Below, piece after piece: positions 7,122-15,228 of a stretch of 64,000 nt of DNA. The stretch lies in NCBI RefSeq assembly GCF_036388275.1, contig NZ_DASVSF010000060.1, forward strand, positions 124,001-188,000, written 5' to 3'. The notes beneath the pieces are model-generated. The model made no database searches. It had not been told where the DNA came from and worked only from the letters and a program-made list of their open reading frames with translations. Source of the DNA: Longimicrobium sp. GTDB lineage: Bacteria; Gemmatimonadota; Gemmatimonadetes; Longimicrobiales; Longimicrobiaceae. Each line of letters starts with the position of its first letter. Position 1 is the stretch's first letter. The translations under genes were made by a program, and so were the position numbers.

Positions 7122-10100
7122 ATGTTCATCTCCGATTTCGCCATCAAGCGGCCGGTCATCACCGTTGTGACCATGCTGTCGCTGGTGGTGTTCGGCATCT
7201 TCGCGCTGCTCAGCCTGGACACCGACGAGTTTCCGGAGGTCGAGGCGCCCTTCATCTTCGTCTCGGTGCCCTATCCCGGCGCCTCGCCCGACATCGTCGA
7301 GCGCGAGGTGGTGGAGCCCATCGAAGAGGCCGTGGCGGGCATCAGCGGCGTCGACGACATCCAGAGCCAGGCGCTGGACGGCTTCGGCTCCATCCAGGTG
7401 ATCTTCGTCTACGGCAAGGACCCGCAGCAGGCCTCGCAGGACATCCGCGACGCCATCAGCCAGATCCGGGGCGACCTGCCCCAGGAGATGGAAGAGCCCA
7501 TCCTGGCGCGGTTCGACCCCAACGACCAGCCCATCATCTCGCTGACGCTCTCGTCCGAGACGCTGTCGCCGGCCGAGCTCACGCGCATCGCCGACCCCGG
7601 CATCACCCGCGACCTGCGGGGCATCAACGGCGTGGCCGAGGTGCAGGTGGTGGGCGGGGTGGAGCGCGAGCTGACGGTGGAGGTAGACCCGGCCCGCCTG
7701 CAGGCCGCGGGCATCGCCATGCCGCAGGTGATCCAGGCGCTGCAGTCGCAGAACCTGGCCGTGCCCGTGGGCCGGCTGAACGAGCCGCTGGAAGAGCGCA
7801 CCATCCGCCTTCGCGGGCGGCTGCAGACCCCCGCCGAGTTCGCCAACCTGGTGGTCGCCTCGCGCGGCGGCATTCCCGTCCGCCTCTCCGAGGTGGCGAC
7901 CGTCCGCGACGGCACCGAGGAGCCCCGCTCGCTGGCGCTGTTCAACGGCAAGCCCGCCGTGGGCATCGACCTGGTGAAGTCGCAGGGGGCGTCGACAACG
8001 ACGGTGGCGGACGCGGTGATCGGGCGCATCGAGACCCTTCAGAAGCAGCTTCCGCCCGGCGCCACGCTGAACGTGGTCCGCAACTCGGGCGAGCGGGTGG
8101 CCAGCTCCGTCGCCAACGTGCAGGAGGCGCTGATCGAAGGCGCCCTGCTGACGGTGCTGGTGGTGTTCCTGTTCCTGAACTCCTGGCGCTCCACGGTGAT
8201 CACCGGCCTGGCGCTGCCGGTGTCGGTGCTCGCGAGCTTCGTGGCGGTGCTGGCGTTCGGCTTCACGCTGAACACCATGTCGCTGCTGGGGCTGTCGCTG
8301 GCCATCGGCATCCTGATCGACGACGCCATCGTGGTGCGCGAGAACATCGTGCGGCACGTGGAGATGGGGAAGGACCACTTCACCGCGGCGCGCGAGGGGA
8401 CCGACGAGATCGGCGTGGCGGTGGCGGCAACCACGTTCTCCATCGTCTGCGTGTTCGTGCCCATCGCCTTCATGGGCGGCCTGGCGGAGCAGTGGTTCGC
8501 GCCCTTCGCGCTGACCATCGCCTGCTCGGTGCTGGTGTCGCTGTTCGTGTCGTTCTCGCTGGACCCCATGCTCAGCGCGTACTGGCCGGACCCGCACCGC
8601 GAAGAGCACGAGAAGTGGTTCATCACCCGCTGGCTCGACCGCTTCAACCGCTGGTTCGACCGCCAGGCCCACAACTACCGCAAGGTCATCGGCTGGGCGC
8701 TCGACCACCAGCTGGCGATGATCCTGATCGCCGTAGGCTCGTTCATCGGCGCGCTGGTGGTGCCGGCCAAGGGCATCTTCGCCTTCTTCGCGGTGATGAT
8801 CGTGGTCACCGCCGCCGTGGTGGTCCTTTCGATGGTCCGCTTTCCCCGCGGGCTGACGGGCGGGGCGATGAAGGCAGTCGTCGGCGTCCTGTCGCTGGTG
8901 CTGATGTTCGTGGCCATCGGCGTGGCGCCCGAGGGGGGCAAGCTGGGCTTCGAGTTCTTCCCCGCCGACGACCAGTCGGAGTTCGAGGTGGACATCGACA
9001 CGCCCCCCGGCGCCAGCCTGGAGTACACCCGGCTGAAGAGCGAAGAGGTGGCGGCGCTCGCCCGGCGCGAGCCCGAGGTGCGGTACACCTACACCACCAT
9101 TGGCGGGCGCGGCGGGGCGGTGGACGAGGGCAAGGTGTACGTGCGCCTGGTGCCCAAGGCCGACCGCGGCCGCGGGCAGAAGGAGATCGCAAACGCGGTG
9201 CGCATCGCCGCCAAGCGCGTGGGCGGGGCCACGGCCGCGCTGGGAACGGGCAACTTCGGCGGCACCAAGCAGATCATGATCCAGCTGCAGGGCCCCGACA
9301 TCGCCGTGCTCAACCGCCTGGCCGAGCAGATCGAGGCCGAGGTGCGGCAGGTGCCCGGCGCCGTGGACGTGGGGCTTTCCACCAAGGGGCAGAAGCCCGA
9401 ATTGACGGTGGAATTGAACCGCGGGCTGGCGGGAAGCCTGGGGATCAGCGCCGCGCAGGTGGCGCAGGCGCTGCGCCCGGCCTTCGCCGGCGTGGACGCG
9501 GGCGACTGGGTGGACCCCAACGGCGAAACGCGCGACGTGTACGTGCGCTTTGCCCCCGAGGCGCGGGAGCGCACGGGCGACCTGGAGCGCGTGCCCCTGG
9601 TGATGGCCGGGCCGCAGGGGCCGGTGACCATGCCGCTCGGACAGGTGGCCAGCATCCGGCGCGAGCTGGGGCCGGCGCAGATCAACCACCTGGACCGCGA
9701 GCGGGTGATCAACGTCGAAGCCAACACCCAGGACCGCCCGCTTTCCGAGGTGGTGGCCGACATCACCACGCGCATCGAGAAGGTGCAGATGCCCAGCGGC
9801 TACGTGATGAGCTTCGGGGGCGAGACCGAGGACCAGAACGAGGTGTTCGGGCGCATCATGTTCGCGCTGGGCGTGGCGGTGATGCTGATGTACCTGATCC
9901 TGGTGGTGCAGTTCGGCAGCTTCCTGGACCCGCTGGCCATCCTCCTCTCCCTGCCGCTGTCGCTGATCGGCGTGGTGCTGGGGCTGAAGATCGCCGGAAG
10001 CACGCTGAACCTGATGAGCATGATCGGCATCATCATGCTGATGGGCATCGTCGCCAAGAACGCCATCCTGCTGATCGACTTCGCCAAGTGGTCCAAGGAA

Positions 10101-10475
10101 AGCGGGATGAGCACGCGCGACGCGCTGATCGAGGCGGGCGCCATCCGGCTGCGGCCCATCCTGATGACCACCTTCGCGCTGATCGCCGGCATGCTTCCCG
10201 TGGCCCTGGGCCGCGGCGAGGGCGCCCAGTTCCGCGCGCCGATGGGCATCGCCATCATCGGCGGCGTGCTGACCAGCACCCTGCTGACGCTGCTGGTGAT
10301 CCCCACCGTGTGGGAACTGCTCGACGACCTGCGCGAGGCCGTGCTGGGCCGCTTCCGCCGCACCCCCTCCGCGGGGCACGGCGGCGGACACGGCGGCGGC
10401 GCGCACGGGGTTGACCGCACGATCCCGGTGGAGCCCCGGCTGGTGGGGCGCGAGCCCGCGCACCAGGGCGATTGA
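7122..10475 (+). CDS. RND-family (HAE-1-like) efflux transporter permease
   Basis: A 1117-residue inner-membrane proton-driven pump. MFISDFAIKRPVITVVTML is the standard N-terminal first TM; GILIDDAIVVRENIVRH (near residue 395) holds the paired aspartates of TM4 used for proton relay; two duplicated halves with large periplasmic loops follow. A good ribosome site (AAAGGAGA) precedes ATG 7122. Between the halves, about residues 518-611, the usual single TM before the FFPxxD motif is replaced by a longer segment with two or three hydrophobic stretches, so the protein may have extra membrane helices. The tail is Gly/His-rich. Substrate unknown. Confidence 0.92.
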   Translation: MFISDFAIKRPVITVVTMLSLVVFGIFALLSLDTDEFPEVEAPFIFVSVPYPGASPDIVEREVVEPIEEAVAGISGVDDIQSQALDGFGSIQVIFVYGKDPQQASQDIRDAISQIRGDLPQEMEEPILARFDPNDQPIISLTLSSETLSPAELTRIADPGITRDLRGINGVAEVQVVGGVERELTVEVDPARLQAAGIAMPQVIQALQSQNLAVPVGRLNEPLEERTIRLRGRLQTPAEFANLVVASRGGIPVRLSEVATVRDGTEEPRSLALFNGKPAVGIDLVKSQGASTTTVADAVIGRIETLQKQLPPGATLNVVRNSGERVASSVANVQEALIEGALLTVLVVFLFLNSWRSTVITGLALPVSVLASFVAVLAFGFTLNTMSLLGLSLAIGILIDDAIVVRENIVRHVEMGKDHFTAAREGTDEIGVAVAATTFSIVCVFVPIAFMGGLAEQWFAPFALTIACSVLVSLFVSFSLDPMLSAYWPDPHREEHEKWFITRWLDRFNRWFDRQAHNYRKVIGWALDHQLAMILIAVGSFIGALVVPAKGIFAFFAVMIVVTAAVVVLSMVRFPRGLTGGAMKAVVGVLSLVLMFVAIGVAPEGGKLGFEFFPADDQSEFEVDIDTPPGASLEYTRLKSEEVAALARREPEVRYTYTTIGGRGGAVDEGKVYVRLVPKADRGRGQKEIANAVRIAAKRVGGATAALGTGNFGGTKQIMIQLQGPDIAVLNRLAEQIEAEVRQVPGAVDVGLSTKGQKPELTVELNRGLAGSLGISAAQVAQALRPAFAGVDAGDWVDPNGETRDVYVRFAPEARERTGDLERVPLVMAGPQGPVTMPLGQVASIRRELGPAQINHLDRERVINVEANTQDRPLSEVVADITTRIEKVQMPSGYVMSFGGETEDQNEVFGRIMFALGVAVMLMYLILVVQFGSFLDPLAILLSLPLSLIGVVLGLKIAGSTLNLMSMIGIIMLMGIVAKNAILLIDFAKWSKESGMSTRDALIEAGAIRLRPILMTTFALIAGMLPVALGRGEGAQFRAPMGIAIIGGVLTSTLLTLLVIPTVWELLDDLREAVLGRFRRTPSAGHGGGHGGGAHGVDRTIPVEPRLVGREPAHQGD

Positions 10476-10701
10476 CCCATGCATCCCGCGCCGCGCACCC
10501 GCATCATGGTGCACGGCGCGGGGCGCCCCCGGCGGCGCGGGTGAATCCGCCGGAACCGCTGCTCCCGTACCAGCGAGAGTGGCGGAGCAAAGGGCCAGCC
10601 GGTGAAACGGGCTGGACGCAGCGGTGTATGATGGCGTCCCCGCCGCACGGGGACGCGGCCGGCGCCGAAAGGCCCGGGCGCTTTCTTCTTTCCAGGGTTC
10701 C

Positions 10702-11568
10702 ATGCAGACGTCGCGCGAGGAGCCGGCCCCCGGGGCCGGCACCGCGGTTCTCGAAAAAACACGGCAGCGGCGGGCGCCGCGCCCCCACAGCTGGCCCGAG
10801 CGGCGGCTGGCGTCGGCCGGGCGCAGCGCCGAGCGGCTGCTGGAGCACGCCGGGGGGATGGCGACGCTGGTGTGGCGCACCCTCGTGTACCTGTTCACGG
10901 GGCGCATTCCCTTCCGCGAGTTCGCCAACCAGGTGTACTGGATGGGCGTGGGCAGCATTCCCATCGTGATGGTGACGGGGAGCCTGGCCGGCGTGGTGAC
11001 CTCGCAGCAGGGCGGCTACCAGTTCACCGGCAACATGCCGCTGGAGTACCTGGGCAGCGTGGTGGCCAGCAGCATCATCCTGGAGCTGGGCCCCGTGCTG
11101 ACGGCGGTGGTGCTCATCGGCCGGGTGGGCGCGCGCATCACCGCCGAGCTGGGGACCATGCGGGTGTCGGAGCAGATCGACGCGCTGTACTCGCTGGGCC
11201 GCGACCCGGTGCGCACGCTGGTGGCCCCGCGCATCGTGGCCGGCATCATCTCGGTTCCCATCCTGGTGGCCATCGCCAATCTGGTGGGGCTGTACGCGGG
11301 AATGATGGCCGCGCAGTTCACGGTGGGGCTGGGGCGGCAGTCGTTCTTCTACGGCGCCAGCCTGTTCTGGCACGACTGGGACATGTTCTACTCGCTCTCC
11401 AAGGCGCTGGCGTTCGGCTTCGTGATCCCGCTGGTGGCCTGCCACATGGGGCTGGCCACACGCGGCGGCGCCGAGGGGGTGGGGCGCTACACCACGGCGG
11501 CCGTGGTGACCATGACGCTGGGCGTGCTGATCCTGGACGCCATGTTCCCGCCCCTCCTGCTCAACTGA
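10702..11568 (+). CDS. mlaE: MlaE-family ABC transporter permease
   Basis: A 288-residue MlaE/YrbE-type permease of a lipid (MCE) ABC importer or exporter in the inner membrane. After a Pro/Arg-rich N-terminus, the conserved core starts at TLVYLFTG, with VYWMGVGSIPIVMVTGSLAGVV, the strongly conserved ELGPVLTAVVLIGRVGARITAELGTMRVSEQIDAL coupling region, and five or so hydrophobic helices. Start ATG 10702 is chosen over ATG 10624 because the extra residues look non-conserved. mlaF and mlaD follow directly. A TATGAT at 10627-10632 could be a -10 box, but no clear -35 box is visible. Confidence 0.9.
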   Translation: MQTSREEPAPGAGTAVLEKTRQRRAPRPHSWPERRLASAGRSAERLLEHAGGMATLVWRTLVYLFTGRIPFREFANQVYWMGVGSIPIVMVTGSLAGVVTSQQGGYQFTGNMPLEYLGSVVASSIILELGPVLTAVVLIGRVGARITAELGTMRVSEQIDALYSLGRDPVRTLVAPRIVAGIISVPILVAIANLVGLYAGMMAAQFTVGLGRQSFFYGASLFWHDWDMFYSLSKALAFGFVIPLVACHMGLATRGGAEGVGRYTTAAVVTMTLGVLILDAMFPPLLLN

Positions 11569-11579
11569 CGGAGGGCCGC

Positions 11580-12350
11580 GTGAACGACGTGATGGTGGAC
11601 TACCGCGACCTGTACAAGTCGTTCGACCACCCGGTGCTGGCGGGGGTGGACCTGGCCGTGGGGCGGGGCGAGACGCTTTCCGTCGTCGGCCACTCGGGCA
11701 CGGGGAAGAGCGTGCTGCTCAAGACCACCATCGGGCTGATCATGCCCGACGAGGGCGACGTGGTGGTCGACGGGCAGTCGGTCTGCGGCGCCACGCGTCA
11801 GCAGATGCAGGCCCTTCGCCGCAAGGTGGGCTACGTGTTCCAGAACGCCGCGCTGTTCGACAGCATGAGCGTGTTCGAGAACGTGGCCCAGGGCCTGAGC
11901 GACGAGGAGCAGCGCGGCCTGGGCGGCAAGGGGCTGATGGCCCGCGTGGTCGACGCCCTGGAGCACGTGAACCTGGAGCCCCGCAAGGTGCTGTCGAAGC
12001 TGCCCTCGCAGCTGTCGGGCGGCATGCGCAAGCGGGTGGGGATCGCGCGGGCCATCATCGGCCGCCCGCAGATCCTGCTGTACGACGAGCCGGTGACCGG
12101 GCTCGACCCGGTGAACGGAACGGTGGTGCACCGGCTGATCGCGCGGCTGGGCGCCGAGCTGGGCGTCACCTCCATCATCGTCACGCACGACATCGAGGGA
12201 ACGCTCCCCATCAGCGACCGGGTGGCCATGCTGGACCACGGCTTCATTCGGTTCGTCGGCACGGCCGACGAGTTTCGCGACAGCGATGACCCGCTGGTGC
12301 GGGCCTTCCTGGAACGCGACGTACCCGACAACGACGAGCTACTGGTATGA
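11580..12350 (+). CDS. mlaF: MlaF-family ABC transporter ATP-binding protein
   Basis: A 256-residue ABC ATPase. Walker A is GHSGTGKS, the Q-loop is VFQNAALFDS, the signature is LSGGMRKRVGIARAI, Walker B is ILLYDEP with the D-loop GLDP, and the switch histidine is in IIVTHDI. LSGGM rather than LSGGQ is normal for MlaF-like proteins. GTG 11580 is chosen because GGAGGG ends 4 nt upstream, whereas ATG 11592 is too far away. The stop overlaps the start of mlaD by 4 nt. It powers lipid transport through the MlaE permease. Confidence 0.92.
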   Translation: MNDVMVDYRDLYKSFDHPVLAGVDLAVGRGETLSVVGHSGTGKSVLLKTTIGLIMPDEGDVVVDGQSVCGATRQQMQALRRKVGYVFQNAALFDSMSVFENVAQGLSDEEQRGLGGKGLMARVVDALEHVNLEPRKVLSKLPSQLSGGMRKRVGIARAIIGRPQILLYDEPVTGLDPVNGTVVHRLIARLGAELGVTSIIVTHDIEGTLPISDRVAMLDHGFIRFVGTADEFRDSDDPLVRAFLERDVPDNDELLV

Positions 12351-13306
12351 TCCAGCGCGCCGACGGCCGGGCGCCCACCGCGCCGGCCCCTAGACTTTCC
12401 AACGACGACCTGCGGGCGATGGCTCCCATGCGTGCTCCGCGACGCGAAATTCACGTCGGCCTGTTCGTGGTGATCGGCCTGCTGGCCGTGCTCACCGCCC
12501 TTTTCGCGCTCACCGACCCGGGCACCTTCCGCGGCCGCTACCACGCCTACACCGTGGTGAAGGACGCCGACGGCATCCGCAAGGGCGACCCGGTACGGCT
12601 GAAGGGGGTGAACATCGGCCGCATCCGCGACTTCCAGATCGGGCCCAACGGCGTGCGGGTGAGCATGGAGTTCGAAAAGGAGTACCACGTTCCCGCGGGC
12701 TCCAGCGTTTCCATCGTCTCGGGCGGCATCCTGCAGTCCATGGTCGCCGAGATCCAGCCGGGCACCTCCACGCAGCGGATCGCGGACGGTACGGTGCTGC
12801 CGTACGTGGAAGAGGCGGGCTTCGCGCAGCAGGCGGAGAAGGTGGTGGCCAACTCCGACAGCGTGCTCGTGGCCGCGCAGGCGCTGCTCAGCGAGCGCAC
12901 GGTGTCGGCGGTGGGCAACAGCGCGGTGGAGATGGAGCAGCTGCTCCGCCAGTTGACGCTGCTGGCCACGGACCAGCGCCGGCAGCTCGCGCAGCTCACC
13001 ACCAGCCTGAACGCTTCGGCGGCGGGGCTGCAGGGGGCGGTTTCGCAGCCGGAGCTGGCGCGGGCCATCGCGCGCACCGACTCCATGACCATCCGGCTGG
13101 ACGCGGCCACGGGCTCGCTTCAGCAGGCGGGGCAGTCGCTGGCGGCGCTGACGGCGCGGGTAGAGGCGGGCGAGGGCACGCTGGGCAAGCTGACGACCGA
13201 CGACCAGCTGTACCAGAACCTGAACGCGGCGGTCACCAGCCTCAACCAGCTGACGGCCGACATCCGCGCCAACCCGGGGCGGTACATCAACGTCCGCGTG
13301 TTCTGA
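12347..13306 (+). CDS. mlaD: MlaD/MCE-domain lipid-transport substrate-binding protein
   Basis: A 319-residue protein with one N-terminal TM (HVGLFVVIGLLAVLTALFAL, about residues 36-55), a single MCE domain (DADGIRKGDPVRLKGVNIGRI followed by the beta-barrel core up to about residue 155), and a long helical C-terminal region rich in Ala, Gln and Leu. This is the usual layout of MlaD-like subunits that bridge the inner membrane complex to the periplasm. Start ATG 12347 overlaps the mlaF stop; ATGs at 12419 and 12428 are alternatives that still leave the TM intact. No MlaB or MlaC gene is adjacent. Confidence 0.88.
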   Translation: MIQRADGRAPTAPAPRLSNDDLRAMAPMRAPRREIHVGLFVVIGLLAVLTALFALTDPGTFRGRYHAYTVVKDADGIRKGDPVRLKGVNIGRIRDFQIGPNGVRVSMEFEKEYHVPAGSSVSIVSGGILQSMVAEIQPGTSTQRIADGTVLPYVEEAGFAQQAEKVVANSDSVLVAAQALLSERTVSAVGNSAVEMEQLLRQLTLLATDQRRQLAQLTTSLNASAAGLQGAVSQPELARAIARTDSMTIRLDAATGSLQQAGQSLAALTARVEAGEGTLGKLTTDDQLYQNLNAAVTSLNQLTADIRANPGRYINVRVF

Positions 13307-13311
13307 CGACG

Positions 13312-13752
13312 GTGGACGCGACCCCCGGACAGATGCCGCCCTCGATCGAAAAGATCCTGCGGCGCTTCGCCACCCTGACGCCCGACATGACGCGGCAGGC
13401 GCTGGTGCAGTACGCCAAGAAACTCCCCGAGCTGCCGGAGCGGTTCGCGGGGCTCGACGCGGCGCAGTTCCGGGTGCACGAGTGCCAGACGCCCGTGGCC
13501 ATCTATCCCGAGGTGGTGGACGGCAGGATGTACTACCACGCCGACGTGCCCCGGGAGAGCGCCGCCATCCGGGCCCTGCTGGCCATGATCTTCGACGCGG
13601 TGAACGGCCAGCCGCCGGAAACGGTGCTGGCCATTCCGCCGGACTTCGTGCGCCAGGTGATGGGCAAGATCGGCCTTTCGGCCCGCGAGGCGGGGCTGGT
13701 GGCCATGGTCGAGCGGCTGAAGCGCGCCGCGAGGGAAGCGAAGCAGGCGTAG
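13312..13752 (+). CDS. SufE-family Fe-S cluster assembly protein
   Basis: A 146-residue protein with a SufE-like fold signature: an RFATLTPDMTRQALVQYAKKLPELPE segment, then the conserved cysteine region VHECQTPVAIYPEV (Cys58), where SufE accepts persulfide sulfur from the cysteine desulfurase SufS, and ending in a helical tail. The cysteine context H-E-C-Q-T differs from the more common V-x-G-C-Q-S. GTG 13312 starts 5 bp after the mlaD stop; an internal ATG at 13333 is an alternative. No suf operon is nearby, so it may serve another Fe-S or sulfur-transfer route. Confidence 0.75.
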   Translation: MDATPGQMPPSIEKILRRFATLTPDMTRQALVQYAKKLPELPERFAGLDAAQFRVHECQTPVAIYPEVVDGRMYYHADVPRESAAIRALLAMIFDAVNGQPPETVLAIPPDFVRQVMGKIGLSAREAGLVAMVERLKRAAREAKQA

Positions 13753-13864
13753 CGGGTGATCCCCGCGTGGGCCATCCTCTTGCGTGGAAGGCCCCCGGAC
13801 GCTCTTTTACGCCGCCCGCGGCGACCGCCGCCGGACGAGAACAGGACGAGGGACCACGACGACG

Positions 13865-14380
13865 ATGGCGTACGTTTTCCGGGGCCGGCCCGCGCCGGCC
13901 GCTCTGCTGCTGGCCGCCGCTCTGCTGGCCGGGTGCGAACCCGGCGCGCAGGGGGGCTACGCGAAGATCTCGTACCGCGGCGACCCGCAGGTGCCGTCGC
14001 ACGCCTATCCCGAGCCGCCGACGGTGGTGCCCGGCACCAGCGTGGGCGCCGCGGCGGCCAAGGTGGTGCTCGCCAACCCGCCGGCCGGCGTCACGCAGGC
14101 CATGGTCGACGAGGGGCAGGCGTCGTTCGGCACCGTGTGCTCGGCGTGCCACGGGCAGAACGGCACCGGCAGCCAGGCCGGGCCGCCGCTCAACGACCGC
14201 CAGTGGCTCAACATCGGCGGGCAGTACCCCGAGATCGTCACCATCATCAACAACGGCGTCGCGAACCCCAAGCAGTTCCCGGGGATGATGCCGCCCAAGG
14301 GCGGCGGCGCCTTCGACGACGCGCAGGTGCGCAGCATCGCCGCGTACGTGTACGCCCTCAGCCAGCAGGGGGGAGCATGA
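13865..14380 (+). CDS. Monoheme cytochrome c lipoprotein
   Basis: A 171-residue protein with a lipoprotein signal (LLLAAALLAGC, lipid-modified Cys24) and one CxxCH heme site, C92-S-A-C-H96. NPKQFPGMMPP downstream provides the likely axial methionine. The fold is that of a class I cytochrome c, with the terminal helix AQVRSIAAYVYAL. It would be a membrane-tethered periplasmic electron carrier. ATG 13865 is chosen because the signal peptide begins there; an upstream in-frame start at 13784 only adds Arg/Thr-rich residues. It overlaps the next gene by 4 nt. Confidence 0.85.
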   Translation: MAYVFRGRPAPAALLLAAALLAGCEPGAQGGYAKISYRGDPQVPSHAYPEPPTVVPGTSVGAAAAKVVLANPPAGVTQAMVDEGQASFGTVCSACHGQNGTGSQAGPPLNDRQWLNIGGQYPEIVTIINNGVANPKQFPGMMPPKGGGAFDDAQVRSIAAYVYALSQQGGA

Positions 14381-14736
14381 GCCGCAGGGACAACGAGACG
14401 TTCCGCACCGTCGAGGGGCGCTACCAGTCCTTCGAAGAGGCCCACCCGAAGCAGCACTCGCGGTCGGCCATCGCCAACATCCGACTTCCCGTGCTGAGCG
14501 ACGAGGCCGAAAAGGGCGTCGGCACCGCGCTGGGCTTCGGGCTGGGCGCGCTGCTGCTGCTGCTGTGCGCCGTGTGCGTCGCCGCCTCGCGCAGCTGGGC
14601 TGCGCTGGATCGCTCGGGCGCGCAGGTGGCGTACGCCATCGCCGCGTTCTTCCTGCTGCTGGCGGGGCTGGGCGGCATCATTGCCACGTACAACCACATC
14701 TTCCGGGTGATCCCCGGCGACGGCGGGCACCACTAG
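14377..14736 (+). CDS. Small two-helix membrane protein of unknown function
   Basis: A 119-residue protein. Residues 1-45 are polar (SRRDNETFRTVEGRYQSFEE), then two TM segments (about residues 47-67 and 84-104) and a short tail, RVIPGDGGHH. I do not recognise a family. The start codon overlaps the stop of the cytochrome c gene (ATGA), so the two are co-translated and the protein may act with that cytochrome. An intrinsic terminator 20 bp after the stop ends the transcript. Confidence 0.75.
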   Translation: MSRRDNETFRTVEGRYQSFEEAHPKQHSRSAIANIRLPVLSDEAEKGVGTALGFGLGALLLLLCAVCVAASRSWAALDRSGAQVAYAIAAFFLLLAGLGGIIATYNHIFRVIPGDGGHH

Positions 14737-14755
14737 CCGCACGCGGGAGAAAAGG

Positions 14756-14786
14756 CGCCGGCCGGAACCCTCCGGCCGGCGTTTTT
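14756..14786 (+). terminator. Intrinsic terminator
   Basis: A perfect 11-bp stem, CGCCGGCCGGA-ACCC-TCCGGCCGGCG, is followed directly by TTTTT. It closes the transcript that ends with the small membrane protein gene. Confidence 0.92.
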
Positions 14787-14831
14787 GCGGCGTGGAGCAA
14801 GGTAGGTGAACGCGAGGGCGTGAGGAGAGCG

Positions 14832-14860
14832 TTGACTTTTCGCAAGCAGTGACGTATTCT
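14832..14860 (+). promoter_or_regulatory. Sigma-70-type promoter of the small lipoprotein gene
   Basis: TTGACT (14832-14837), 17 bp, TATTCT (14855-14860). Both boxes are close to consensus and the spacing is ideal. Transcription would start near 14867, giving a leader of about 50 nt before ATG 14920. Confidence 0.75.
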
Positions 14861-14919
14861 GTGACCCATCCCTGAAGTACTTCCGCGCTCGTGCGCTCAC
14901 TGATTGTCGGAGAACCCTC

Positions 14920-15150
14920 ATGTCCCGTATTCGTGCGACTCTGCTGGCCACGCTGGCCGGCATCCTGATCACCACCGGCGGCTGCGCCGACTCGGCCACC
15001 GCGCCCACCGCCGCCGCGGGGCCCTCGCTGGACCGTGCGCAGGGCGACTCCATCGCCAACTCGCATCGTCCGGCCGGCCAGGACGCCGACGGCGAGATTA
15101 CGACGCAGTCCGGCGGGTTTATGGTCAGCGGCGGCCGCACGGCGTCCTGA
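14920..15150 (+). CDS. Small lipoprotein of unknown function
   Basis: A 76-residue protein. Residues 1-22 are a signal peptide ending in TTGGC, a lipobox-like site, so it is likely exported and lipid-anchored. The mature part is small, polar and rich in Ala, Ser, Gly and Asp, with no recognised domain. It has its own strong promoter (14832-14860) and its own terminator (15194-15226), so it is a self-contained, probably well-expressed transcription unit. GGAG lies about 6 nt before the ATG. Confidence 0.75.
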   Translation: MSRIRATLLATLAGILITTGGCADSATAPTAAAGPSLDRAQGDSIANSHRPAGQDADGEITTQSGGFMVSGGRTAS

Positions 15151-15193
15151 TTCGCATCCCGCGGTGTCCGCACGGGCGGAACGATCCCAACGC

Positions 15194-15226
15194 GAGGGCG
15201 GCGACTGACGCCGCCCTCTGCTTTTT
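15194..15226 (+). terminator. Intrinsic terminator
   Basis: A perfect 10-bp stem, GAGGGCGGCG-ACTGA-CGCCGCCCTC, is followed by TGCTTTTT. It ends the small-lipoprotein transcript only 3 bp before the GTG start of the next gene. Confidence 0.9.
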
Positions 15227-15228
15227 GC

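Noticed and set aside
5769..10964. A 1731-codon open frame on the minus strand through the efflux operon
   Set aside because: It is antisense to tolC, the adaptor and the RND pump, its product is His/Arg/Gly-rich low-complexity sequence, and very GC-rich genes routinely leave such open shadows.
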